A DNA stretch of 64,000 bases, taken from Tilletiopsis washingtonensis (taxonomy: Eukaryota; Basidiomycota; Exobasidiomycetes; Entylomatales). Under the pieces are notes generated by a model that had not been told where the DNA came from, ran no database searches, and saw only the letters and a list, made by a program, of their open reading frames with translations. Made by a program: the position numbers and the translations under genes. The DNA is taken from positions 408,845-472,844 of the forward strand of contig NW_020312001.1 of the NCBI RefSeq assembly GCF_003144115.1, given 5' to 3'. Each line of letters begins with the position of its first letter. Position 1 is the first letter of the stretch. Of the stretch, positions 45,280-56,017 are shown one piece after another.

Positions 45280-47615
45280 TCAGGCCTTGAGCGTCTTGTC
45301 GGCACACTCCTGCAGGATGCGCCACGCCATGTCGATGTGCTGCTGCCGCGTGCTCGGCGCGCCTACCACGAGGCGGATGCAGAAGCCGACCTCCGGCAGC
45401 ACCGTCTGCGTGAGCTGGATCTCCTTGCTGTACTCCTGGATCGCCTCCCAGAAGCGGCGGTTGAGTGCGTCGAGCTCCTCGCTCTGGCCGCCAGCGCCGG
45501 TGGGATCCAGGCGGAACACGACGAGGGCGTACCGCGGAGGTGCCACGATGGCGAACGGCTTGCCATGCTCGCGCAGCTGCTCGGCGAAGCCTTGCGCAAG
45601 TGAGATGCTGCGCGAGGATCAGCGCAGGCCTTGAGCACTCTAGCAGTCCTGCTCACCCGTTCCGCAGATGCGCCCTGAAGCCCTCGAGGCCAAATGACCG
45701 GAGCACGAACCTGGCGCGGGCTCGTCAGCCAGGGCGCAAAGGTGTCCTCGCCTGTTGGACATACCAGACCTTCAGCGACCGGAAGCGCCGGCCAAGCGAG
45801 ATCTGCATGTTGCGCAGGTCCAGCACGGAGCCTGCGCCGCGATGCGTCAGCAGGAAGCAAGTCGGAACAGCTGAGGCACGCTCACCGGCATCGCCGTGCT
45901 TGGTCCGCAAGTACTCCGGCGTCACCGTGAGCGCGCGCGTGAGCTATCGTGGGAGGTCAGCAGCAGCACTGTGTAAAGTCGCTTGCGATACGCACTGCAC
46001 CGCGATCGCTGTGGTCGAGAGGCGTCAGCGAAGTTCAGTGGTCTTGGGCAGGCAGACTCACCGAACGAAGAGCGGCGAGCAGTCGAACTGCACCACTGCG
46101 CGCCAAACGCTCGCTCAGCCTTGACCGCCCGTCACCTCTGCGGACGTCACTCACGGCCCCACTTGTGCATGTTCGTCGAGTACGAGTCGAAGCACTCGTT
46201 GATGGCGGCCAGGTCCGTCGAGGCCTCGCGCACCTCGGGCAGCGACATGGCCACGCCGGCGTACGCAGCGTCGCAGTGCAGCCAGAGCATGGGGTAGTCC
46301 TTGGCTGCGGCGTTCATCAGCGGCGGCGTGAGAGGAGTAGCTCTGTAGGCGCTCACCGACTTGGCCAATCTCCTTCAGGTTATCGACCGCACCAGAACTG
46401 GTCGTGCCAAAAGTGCCGACTGAAAGAGCGTCAGCGCTATGGGCATGCGCAGGAGGTGTGATGCTCACTCAGCATGAACGGCACGCGACCCTTCGCCGTG
46501 TCCTCTTCGAGCGCCTTGCGCAGCACATCGCCTCGCAGCGCATAGCCGTCTTCGGCCTTGACATCCAGGGCACGGAACGCCAGGCCGAGAATGAGACATG
46601 CCTTCGAGCCGATGCTGTGCGTCTACGAAGCCGTGGGTCAGCATCGAGAAGGCACCGCAATCGGTGCTCGCCGCACCTGGGTGGTGCCATAGGCCACGAG
46701 CCTGCCCGTAGCGTCGCCGCGCCACTTGCCCCACTGCTCTTCATCGTCGAGGTCCTTGTGCTGCGTGCCCGTCTCCTGCACCGTCGCCTCGGGCCGGGCA
46801 CCGCCGTCAGCTGGCACCTCGGCGCCCCTGGCGTCCGACAGCATGGCCAGTGCCCGCTCGCGCGCCGCGACCATGACGGTGACGGCGACCTCGGACGCTG
46901 AGCCGAGGATGATGCCGCCGCCCACTTCTGAGGTGGAGAGGAAGGCGGGAGAGAGATGCAGCGCCTTTGCGATCCAGTCCAGCACCAGAATCTCCAGCTC
47001 CGTCACAGACGGCGAGCAGGACCAGTTGAAGGCTAGGATGTGTGCGGCGTCAGCCTTGTGTTGCGGTCAAGAGAAAGGCACACTGACCTGGATTGGAGAT
47101 GGCTGCAGCGTGCAGATCGGCCAGGCAGCCCTCAAAGGTAGCGTTGGCGGGGAAGTACGCCATGAACCCTGGCGCTTGCCTGTGATTGCGTCAACGCAGC
47201 ACATAGATCAGCACCCGTCCTGCCACACACCAGTGGGTGATGCCCGGCAGGATGATCTCGTCGTAATCCTTGGAGATGACGCTCCACTCCTCGCCCTTTT
47301 CTGGCGCCTCATCTATACCTCCCTCGTCAGCACGTAGCACGGAGCTGCACGGCGGGGCACTGACCCGGCACGGCCTCGCGCAGGAAGCCCGGCTTCACCT
47401 GTGCGCCGACGGGGCGCTGCTCGAGCGAGGCATAGTAGCTGCCGTGGTACGTGAGCGGGCGCTGCCAGATGCAGAGTCGCGCCAGTCCTGCTCACTCGCA
47501 GATCTTGTCCACGACCTCGTGCCCGGCCTTGCGGAAGCTGCGGCGCAGGAGAGGGTACCATGAGCGGCGACACGATACCTGCTCGCGTCTCTGTGGCTCA
47601 CGCCTCGATGTCCAT
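45280..47615 (-). CDS. Aromatic-L-amino-acid / tyrosine decarboxylase (PLP group II)
   Basis: Fifteen exons: 47602-47615, 47496-47537, 47365-47438, 47231-47312, 47088-47179, 46677-47032, 46469-46622, 46357-46419, 46155-46304, 46062-46095, 45996-46008, 45886-45943, 45765-45831, 45657-45710, 45280-45607; 526 residues. The enzyme removes CO2 from aromatic amino acids to make tyramine, tryptamine or similar. Motifs: MDIEAFRKAGHEVVDKI start, ILPGITHWQAPGFMAYFP, FNWSCSPSVTELEILVLDW, GTFGTTSSGAVDN, LWLHCDAAYAG with the PLP-facing Asp, the PLP lysine (about 340) in NMHKWGLVQFDCS, LTVTPEYLRTKHGDAG and LGRRFRSLKVWFVLRSFG. No signal peptide, so cytosolic. Two exons are only 14 and 13 nt; both are needed to keep frame and motifs. 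The residues upstream of Met are readable in frame (FFPAAHLRKYQQ), so an upstream start exon is possible. Confidence 0.92.
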
Positions 47616-48588
47616 GCTCTGATAGCGCTGCTGGTACTTGCGAAGGTGCGCGGCTGGGAAGAAGGGACGCAGGCGGCTGACTCGCCGCGCCGCTCTTGTG
47701 CCGCGGCCCCGACGCCCGCAGCCGCCGGTGGAGCGCGCCGCCCGGCTGCGCTGAGACCGTCCCGCCCCAAGACCTCACGACGCACACGACTGGGGCTGAC
47801 GAGCTTGACCTCGCCCCGATGCCGATCCACAGACGTGAGAGTGAGCCTGCCGGAGCCGTGCGCATGCACTCAGCGCACAGCGGCAGCAGCCAGCGCAGAT
47901 GCCAGCCGCCTCAGGGTCCGCTCCACTGCCGGCGGCAAGCCGAGTCGAGCAGCGGCGCGCGATTCAAGGGCCAGCCGGAGGCGTCAGCAGCCAGCAGATG
48001 TCAGCTTGCACCCTTGACCGCGCCCAGAAATTGCATCGCCGGCGCTGCGAGCCATCGGCTTGAAAGGCGCAGCGCTCCAAGCGTGCAAGCTCTCTGCCGC
48101 TGCGGCGGCGAGAGAGGAGGAGGAGAAGGCTCGCGAGGAAGAGGAGCGGCGCCGCCTAGCGCCGAGCTCGGCGCGCCGGAAGCGCGGCGACGGGCACTAA
48201 ACGAGTCTCGGCATGCACCCTGAGCGCCCTGTGTGCATCTCGCGCGCGGGATGCCGCGGCCGGCCGCGAACGCACGATGAGCGCTGCGGGCGTTTGGCGT
48301 GCAGGCAGGCGGTGCCGCAAACTGCGCGGCAGGCGGCCGGCCGTGCCGCGCCACCAAGCGCGCAAGCCGCTGGAGGTTGAGAGCGAGCGGCGCGCCGAGG
48401 CTTGAAGCCCCTGCCGCCTGTAGCCTGCTCTGTCCTCGCCTCTCACCACCTCCTCCCGCTCCACCGTCTCCCACCTCCGTCCGTCTCTGCTCCTCTCGTC
48501 CAGGCACACCCACGCTTGCTGGTGCTGCACTCTCGTCGCTCTCTGCTTCGCTCGCTTTCTCTTTCTGCGCTCCTGCGCCACCCCCACG
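47616..48588. other. Divergent intergenic region, decarboxylase / deacetylase
   Basis: About 970 bp. The last ~150 bp before 48589 are strongly C/T-rich on the plus strand. No gene or repeat is recognised in the rest. Confidence 0.5.
48436..48580 (+). promoter_or_regulatory. C/T-rich leader of the polysaccharide deacetylase gene
   Basis: A long pyrimidine-biased tract (CTCCTCCCGCTCC, CTCTGCTCCTCTC, CGCTTTCTCTTTCTG) ends 9 bp before the ATG. This is typical of strongly expressed fungal genes and likely covers the core promoter and 5' UTR. Confidence 0.4.
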
Positions 48589-50391
48589 ATGCGTCTCGCC
48601 TCGCTCGCCCTTGTGCCGCTGGCCCTCGGCCTCGTCGCCGCCCACGGGCCCGACCTGCTGGCCGACTCGTGTGCGCGCAAGCGCGCGCCGCAGCACCAGC
48701 GCCGCCAGAGCCTCGTCTCCACCGGCGAGGGCACGGCGCCGACGGGCGGCGGTGCGGCCGCGGCGCGCTACAGCTGCGATGCGTCCAAGTGCAAGCTGCC
48801 CGACTGCCACTGTGCCGATGTGAAGCCGCCGGGCAACCTGGACATCAAGTGAGTGTCCGATGCGACGAGTGGCAGAGAGCGGGCAGAGAAGAGCAGACAG
48901 CGAGGTGACACTTGAATGGTGTCGCGTGACTGCCGTACTGTTCATCTGGGTCGCACCACGTGCGCCTGGCACAGACTGACACCCTTCTCAGGGACGTGCC
49001 GCAGTTCATCACCCTCACCGCCGATGACGCGCTCCAATCCTTCACCGTCAACGCCATGGCGAGCCTGATGAACGGGCGCAAGAACCCCAACGGCTGCCCG
49101 GTGCGCGCCACGTACTTCACGCAGCTCGCCTACACCAACTACTCGATGGTCACCGACTGGTACGTCGCCGGCAACGACGTCGCCGACCACACCGTCACGC
49201 ACCAGGCGCAGCCGAGCACGGGCGAGATCTCGGGCAACCTCATTGCGCTCAACGAGCTCGCCGGCATCCCCTTCCGCTCGCTCGGCGGCTTCCGCGCGCC
49301 GTACCTCAACTACACGCGCGACACGCTCGAGTCGCTCAACAAGATGCAGTTCGTCTACGACAGCTCCTCGTCGTCGTCGGTGCCCACGACGGACGCCAAC
49401 TCGGACGCCTTCTGGCCCTACACGCTCGACAACGGCATGGCCAACGACTGCTCGGGCGACATCCCGAACATCTGCAGCGGCGAGCCGAAGCTGCCGGGCT
49501 TCTGGGAGATCCCGATGTACTCGGTGTACGAGAGCCCGACGCTGCCGCACCTCATGGACCCGTGGCTCGACGCGAGCCCGGACAAGGTGCTCGGCTGGAT
49601 GCAGAACACGTTCCTCGACCACTACAACAACAACAAGCAGCCGTTCGGCATGTACTCGCACCCGATCCACATTGCCACGGGCTACCCGGGCCTCGGCGAC
49701 CCGACGCAGACGGTCAACATGCTCAACCGCTTCCTCGACTTTGCGCACTCCAACTCGAGCATGAGCAACGTGTGGATGGTCACCAACACGCAGCTGCTGG
49801 CGTGGATGCGCAACCCGGTGCCCGCCTCGCAGCTCAACACGCTCGACGAGTTCAAGTGCCAGACGCCCGACGTGCAGGAGGCCGTCATCTGCAACGGCAT
49901 GCCCGACAAGCAGAACACGGTGCTGCAGCACTGCATCAGCGACACGCCCGGCGACTCGCTCAACAACTCGCCCTTCTACACGTGCTACGGCTGCCCCACG
50001 ACGCAGCCCACCGTCGACCAGCCGAGCCCGCCGCAGAACAACGCCACCGGCTCTATCCGCACGCGCATCAACGCGAGCTGCGACACGCCCTTCTGGGACC
50101 CCATCGCCGGCAAGTGCCTCAACTCGGGCTTCACCGACGAGACGCGCTCGATTGGGTGAGTCGCAGCTCTGCCCGCAGCACACGCCCGCCTTGCTGACCC
50201 CTGCGCCTTGCAGTGCTAATGGACAGGGCATCACCTCCACCGGCACCACCGGCACGGCGACCGACGACTCGGGCACCAAGATCGACCCCTTCACGACGTT
50301 CGGCTCGTCGGGCGGCGCCGCCGACCTGCTCGTGCCGCGCCTGGCCCTCGTCGGCGCCTCGGTGGCTGCTGCGCTTGCCGTCTTTGCTTGA
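48589..50391 (+). CDS. GPI-anchored polysaccharide (chitin) deacetylase-like protein
   Basis: Three exons (48589-48848, 48992-50155, 50214-50391) give 533 residues. Signal peptide MRLASLALVPLALGLVAAHG. A Cys motif CKLPDCHC leads into a NodB-type fold: VPQFITLTADDALQ with the Asp pair, ADHTVTHQ with the two metal His, RAPYLNY, then a long C-terminal half ending with YSHPIHI and LLAWMRNP. This order (Cys-rich LPDC motif, then deacetylase) is that of the insect-type/CE4-like chitin deacetylases. Many Asn-X-Ser/Thr sites. The C-terminus has a Ser/Thr/Gly-rich linker and a terminal hydrophobic helix (LALVGASVAAALAVFA), a GPI-anchor signal. So it should deacetylate chitin or another wall glycan at the cell surface. 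Intron 1 is 143 nt. Confidence 0.88.
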
Positions 50392-50503
50392 GCGCCGCGC
50401 TTCTGTTCCCTTTCTCCTCTGCAGCCCGGCCGCTGCCTCATTGTACTTTCACGCACCTCCCACAGACAATCGAGCTAGCATTGACACGCATCTAAAAGAG
50501 GCA

Positions 50504-51849
50504 TCAGAAGAGGTAGCACTGCGAGGCGTTGCGCGCAAAGATCTTGTTGAGCGCGCCCTGGTCCAGGCCCACTACGGTGCAGGTGGTCAGCGACATCCCG
50601 CAGCACACGGCGCCGCGTGCTCTGCGTCACTCACTGTCGGCCAGGCCCTCGCGCACCTTCTCGTACCATGCCTCGGGCTCGCTGCGACCCTCTTTGTCGG
50701 GCTTGGCGCCGACGGCCGACAGGTGGCCGGCCCAGACGAGGCGCTCCTCGCCGAACGCCTCGACGGCGCTCTCCAGCAGGCCGCGCAGACGGCGGCTCAG
50801 GTCCTCCTCCTTGCTCAGCAGGCCCGCGGCCGCCGAGACGGCGGCGCCGGCCGTCTCCTTGACGGCGTGCAGTGCCGCCGAGGCGGCGCCGCTGGCTGGC
50901 ACGTGCGAGTCGACGGGGCGCGTCGCGGCAGAGGGCAGCAGCGAGGAGGGGGCAATGGGCGAGAGCTTGAGGAACACGCGCGGGTGGAGGGCGAGGCGCT
51001 GGAGCAAGCACAGCCGTCAGTAGCCGCGCAGCGTCAGTCTCAGCGCAGAACTCACCCGGATGAAGCTGTTCCAGTTCGAGATCTCCTCGCTGTCGCTGAG
51101 GTCCGCTGGCGGTGCGCCAAAGGCGTCTGGGGATGCGATGTGAGCTGGCTGCACGGCGCGGACCTCGCGCACACCTCTCACTCACCGATGAGGATGCGTG
51201 CGCCGTTGGTGAGCACGTCTGAGCCGTCCTGCTTGGCCTGCTCGTTGCTGGCGTCCCAAGCCTTGCCGAGCAGCTTCTCGACGACCTCGCGCAGCTTCTC
51301 TGCCTCGCTGCCCTGGCCACCCTGCGGCAGTGCCAGCTCGAGCGTGTAGTTGCGCTCGCCGGCCGTGGCGAGGAACTTGAGCCACGCATCCAGATTCGAG
51401 CGCAGCGCGTCGGCGCTCGTCAGCGTCGGCACGGCGAAGGCCAGCTGCATGTGGTGCGGCGCACTGCGCTCGGGCAGCGTCGGCGGCGCACCGCCCGAGC
51501 CGGCGACGAGCGGGTGCACGACGGTGATGGGCGTGTTGTCGGTGGCGGTGAGCGTGGCGCGGATGCTCTCGACGCTCTCGACGGTCTCGTTTGCGTTGCG
51601 CTCGTACACGATGGCGTGCAGCTGCGTCTTGCCGCCGTCGCCAGCGGGCGAGCTGAAGTGGCCGTCGCTCTTGATGCGCTGCGTGAGGGCGTCGATGGCG
51701 AGCACGCCGGCACTGCCGCCGACGACGAGCGTCACCTCGCTGGGGCGCGTGAGGCTGTGGCCGCCGCTGTGGTTGCCCTGCGGCGCATTGCCAAAGGCCT
51801 CCTTGGACAGCGGCGCCAGGTTGGCGGGACGCTTGTTCTGTGCGGACAT
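50504..51849 (-). CDS. Amidohydrolase-2-like protein lacking metal ligands
   Basis: Four exons (51186-51849, 51056-51126, 50635-50998, 50504-50571) give 388 residues. The C-terminal half resembles the PF04909 TIM-barrel: AVEAFGEERLVWAGHLSAVG, EAWYEKVREGLADMGLDQ and IFARNASQCYLF match the usual closing segment. The N-terminal HxH metal motif is not visible and the late GSD catalytic Asp is replaced (WAGHL), so the protein is unlikely to be a normal metal hydrolase. The N-terminus carries VTLVVGGSAGVLAIDALTQR. Joins all keep phase and end with an ordinary stop. I am fairly sure it is a real gene, less sure of the family; a fungal-specific pseudoenzyme is the best description. Confidence 0.6.
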
Positions 51850-52481
51850 GCTGGCGTGTGGTGGGATGCGGGTGCGGTGCGGGGTATGAGGGTGGTGTGC
51901 AGGAGGATCAAGGTGCCGGGCGCAGCAGCGATGCGGAGAACCGGAGCTCGAGCCGCCAGCGAGGGCGGAGTCGAGAGAGAGTGGAGCAGCAGCGCGTGTG
52001 CCTGGCGCCGCGCCGCACGGACGCGCACGCGGCGCGCCTGCCTCTCTCGCCCCTCCGGCCGCTGACGCCCCTCCGCCGCACCTCCTCTGCAACTCTGCAA
52101 TTCATGAGCCGCTCCTGTGTGCCTGATTTGCGCTCTATTCTGCACTCTGTGATGGCGCCGAGGCTTCGGAGCGCCCTCGGCGTGCTGCTGCGCCTTCCGC
52201 TGCGTGGCTCGCGAAAGACGTCACACGGCAACGCGGCGCAACCGCAGCTCACGCGGCAGCTCGCCTGTGTCGCGCCAAACTCGGCACGGCGTCAAGTCGA
52301 GTGCGGGGAAGCGAGCAAGGCGCAGCGTCGGCGCCGATCTTGCGCCAAGCGCGCCTCTTGGCTGACAGGCCTGGCAGTCCGGCCCTTTCACACCCGCCGC
52401 ACGCCGCTTCCGCTGCGTGTGCGATGCAGGCGATGTATTAGGGTGGGGTGTCGCTATAGACGTACTCTACTCGGCTGCCGC
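51850..52481. other. Intergenic region between amidohydrolase-like and ABCD genes
   Basis: About 630 bp between two minus-strand genes: promoter of the downstream one and 3' end of the ABC gene. No gene-like signal recognised. Confidence 0.5.
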
Positions 52482-55287
52482 TCACGCACGGCGGCGCACC
52501 GGCGACGAGGGCCGCGAGATGCGCTCCTTTTGCGCCTGCTTCAGGCTCTCGCTGCGGGACGGGCGGGCGTCAGTCGGGCGGCTGCATGGTGCGCACAGAG
52601 CTGTCAACGCACAGGCGGGCTCGCATCTTCGGCACGGCAAGCAGCTTGTGCTCCAGCGTCTGTCGGTGGGAGACGTCAGCCGCGACATGCCTCATTGGGT
52701 GGCGACCATCACGCACCTCGCGCTCCGTCTGCAGGGCCAGACGCTTGGGCGCATCGAGCGGCCCGAAGGTGTACGAGCCCTCGCCCGTGAAGGCAAGGCA
52801 GTGCGTGTGGTAGCGCCACAGCTGCGGGCGGCCGGGTCAGCGACGAGCATGCCGAGCCCACGACGGCGCACACTCACCGACGAGCGGTGCGACACGGAGA
52901 AGACGGTGGTGCCGATGGCGGCCGCGTGGCTGTACAGCTTCTCCTCGAGCTCGAGACTCATGTTCGACGTGCACTCGTCAAGCACGGCGAAGCGCGGCCG
53001 GTGGTAGTAGAGCCGTGCCAGCGCGAGCCGCTGCTTGTCGCCGCCACCTGCAGAGCAAGGACATCAGCGGCAAGGCGGTGGTGAACATCGGCGAGAGCCT
53101 CACTGAGCGACGAGTTCCAGTCCGTCTGCGCGTCAAAGCCCTTGTCGAAGCGCGTCACAATGTCGGCAAGCTCGACAATGCGCAGCAGCTCCAGCAGGTC
53201 CTCATCGGTGTCTCCGCGAGCGCGCATCTCCGAGGCTAGGGCCGTCGTCAGCGCCGTGCGTAGTGCCGCCGCAAGCAAGGCCAGCACTCACCGGTGATCG
53301 GGTAGATGAGCTGGTCGCGGAGCGAGCCGAGACTTGTGTACGGCCGCTGCGGCACGTAGAAGATCTCGGACGGCTTCGGCTTGTGGATGGTGCCGCCGAG
53401 GCAGGGCCAGAGCTCGCCGAGCAGACGGAAGAGGGAGCTCTTGCCGCAGCCTGAGGCAGGAAAGTGTCAGCAATGCAGCGTCTCCCGGCCCCACGCGCCG
53501 ACACTCACCGTTCGGGCCGAGAATGAGCGTGGGCATGCCCGGCTTGACGTGGAAGCTCATGCTCTTGATCAGCACCTCGCCGGCCGGTGTCACGATCGGC
53601 ACGTTCTCGAAGATGATGTCGGCAGACTCGACGATGGTGCCGCGGCTCTTCAGCAGTGCCGCGTTCTCCGGGTCGCTGGCCGACGAGACGAGCTTCTTCT
53701 GGAAGCGGCCCGCCTTGACCTCCTCCATCGAGTCGAGTAGGCCCGACACGCGCGCCGTGTAGCCAGCCAGCTCGGCGATCTCCTTGTACGAGTACATGAC
53801 GCGCCCGAAGGCGTCGCTGCTCGAGAGCAGCAGGCGGCGATTCGTGACGAAGGCCTCTGTCCGCGAGCCCATGTCGCCGACCTTGACGCCGGGGATCTTG
53901 GCGAAGACGGGAATGGCGCAGATGACCAGCTGCGCGGAGAGTCAGCGCACCGCTCGAGCTTGGCGGTCGAATCTCCACTCACGCCCAGGCTGCCCCAGAG
54001 CCACTTGATGATGCCCTCCTCGATCATGCCGTGGCCAATGCGGATGCGGTATACACGGTTGACGTGCTTGATCAGGCTGAAGTAGGCGCGCTCGATGGAG
54101 CTCTTCTCCGTGATTTGGCCGCGGTAGAAGGCAATCTCCTCCGAGTTCTCAATGAGCCGCGAGTGGCTCCAGCGGAACTCGCCCTCAAGCCGCTGTGCCT
54201 CGGCCGCGTACTGGCCGAAAGGCGGCGTGAGGGCGCGCAGGAGGGCGGCACTGCCCTGCACCAGCAGGTTGATCAGGATCAGACCCTCGGCGCCGACGTT
54301 GCGCGAGAGCTGGTAGTTGTAGATCAGCACGTCCAGAATCGGCTCTGAGGGCAGGTGTGAGCTGGGCCTGGCAATGAGACGCAGTACTCCCACGCACTGG
54401 ACACGTTGCTGTAGCATTCTGCCAGCGAGTTCGAGAACTTGGCCACGTCGACTGCAATCAGCTGGTCTGCGTTACGGATCCGGTCCTGTGAGGCTAAACG
54501 TGAGCGACTTGGCTCCACTGCGACTGCGCTGCACCCACATCGAGGTTGCCGAGCTTGTAGTACGTCGTGTCGCTGAGGTACATGTCGTGCACCTTCTCCG
54601 TTAGCCGCGCGCGATACGAGAGCGCGATCTTGGACTGCAGGAACTCGATCATGGCGTTTGTGTACGTGGCCGGCACGGCGACAGCCATCCACCAGAGGAT
54701 GCCCATGGCAAATTGCCGCACCTGGCCGCGCACGAGCGCAGACACGATGCGGCCGTCGAGGTCGGCGACGTAGAGCGAGAGCATCGTGCGCAGCACTAGG
54801 AACACCGTGTGGCCCACGAGCAGCGCAGACTCGCGCGAGCGCAGCGACGGGATCACAATGTGCAGCAGCTGTAGACCTCGACGTGAGCCCCTGCGTGGGC
54901 GCCGCCATGCCAAGAGCCACTCACCTTGCGCAGGCGGGCAAAGAAGACGGCATCAACCTCAACGCGAGGTGCGCGGCCCTTGCCCTTCTTCTTGCCGCGG
55001 CCGCCCACAGCTGCCTCCTCCTCCGGCGGCGGCGCAGCCGCCAGCGCCGCCTTCTCGCGCTCCGACGACGCGGCACCGACGGCGGCGTCGGGCGCCTTCT
55101 TCTTCTTGGGCTTGGGCGTGAGGCTCTTGTACGTGCCGAGCACGATGTATGCGCCGTAGGCGAAGCGCAGCAGGCGCTGGATCACGACGTGGTTCTGACG
55201 GTAGGCGACGCCGCCGCGCACGGCGAGGCTCAGCGCCTCTGCCTTGGCGGCGTCGATGCGCGGACGCAGGCGCGAGACGACGGCCAT
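52482..55287 (-). CDS. Peroxisomal ABC half-transporter, ABCD/ALDP (Pxa) family
   Basis: Eleven exons (54925-55287, 54539-54868, 54398-54485, 53983-54344, 53509-53929, 53292-53450, 53104-53235, 52878-53047, 52717-52821, 52613-52659, 52482-52551) give 748 residues. ABCD half-transporters pair to import fatty acyl-CoAs into peroxisomes. The transmembrane part shows [37 protein letters not shown] and the family EAA-like motif [12 protein letters not shown]. The ATPase domain has Walker A GPNGCGKSS (about 517-525), the [22 protein letters not shown]-loop block, signature [13 protein letters not shown] (about 617), Walker [10 protein letters not shown] and the switch region VSHRSS. The N-terminal ~120 residues contain a Lys-rich linker (KPKKKK). 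The terminal tail (SPVRRRA) is basic. Whether it is the Pxa1 or Pxa2 partner cannot be decided. Confidence 0.93.
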
Positions 55288-56017
55288 GCTGGGCTGCGAG
55301 GTCGGGAGCGGTGCTGCGCGAGCGCGGTGGGCGCGAGCAGGCTCGCCTGGGCAGCGGCGAGGCGCCGACGGCGTGGGCGTGCGTAGACGAGGCGCACGGA
55401 ACGGGCGAGGCTGGACGAGGGCGCTGCGCGGCACAGTTGAGCGCAGGCGACGAGGGCGACGAGGTGAGGGAGTGGAGAGACGCCGTGCCGCGGCCAGCCA
55501 AGCGAGACGCTCCAGGGTGTAAGCTGCTGGCGCGGCGCTTGCGGCTCGGCGGCACGGCAGCAGCAGCAGCGGCGAGGCGAGGCAGCTCCCTCCTCTCCCC
55601 GCGCCGCGCGCCGTTCACGCGCCGCGCCCACGGGCCGCGCGGCGCCCCGAGCCGGTGCGCCCGGCTCGCACTGGCTGGTGCGCCGGCTGCGACACAGCGA
55701 CGACGTTGGGTCTGCGAGTGCTGCTGCGGCAGCAGTGTCGCTGCGACACAGGCTCATCGCCCTGCAGGCATCAGGCGTATCGTGCGGACGGGTCTCTGCG
55801 AAGCGGGCACGGCTATCGGGCCGCCTGAAAGCGCGGCCGAGCGTGGGAGCAGGCAGCTAGGAGCGCCGCCAGCCTGAGCCGCCGCGCGCGGAGCGATGCT
55901 GCTCGGTGCAGCGCGACCCACGGAAGCTGATGAGGTGGTGCCAGTGCGGCTGCGCTTGCTGTCACACCACCACGACCGGGTGCCGCGCCTCAAGCACAAG
56001 CACAGATCCCAGAGACA
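55288..56017. other. Divergent intergenic region, ABCD / paraoxonase-like
   Basis: About 730 bp of very GC-rich DNA between outward-reading starts, with no recognisable gene. It contains GCCGCG-type words and several short palindromes but no repeat unit. Confidence 0.5.
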
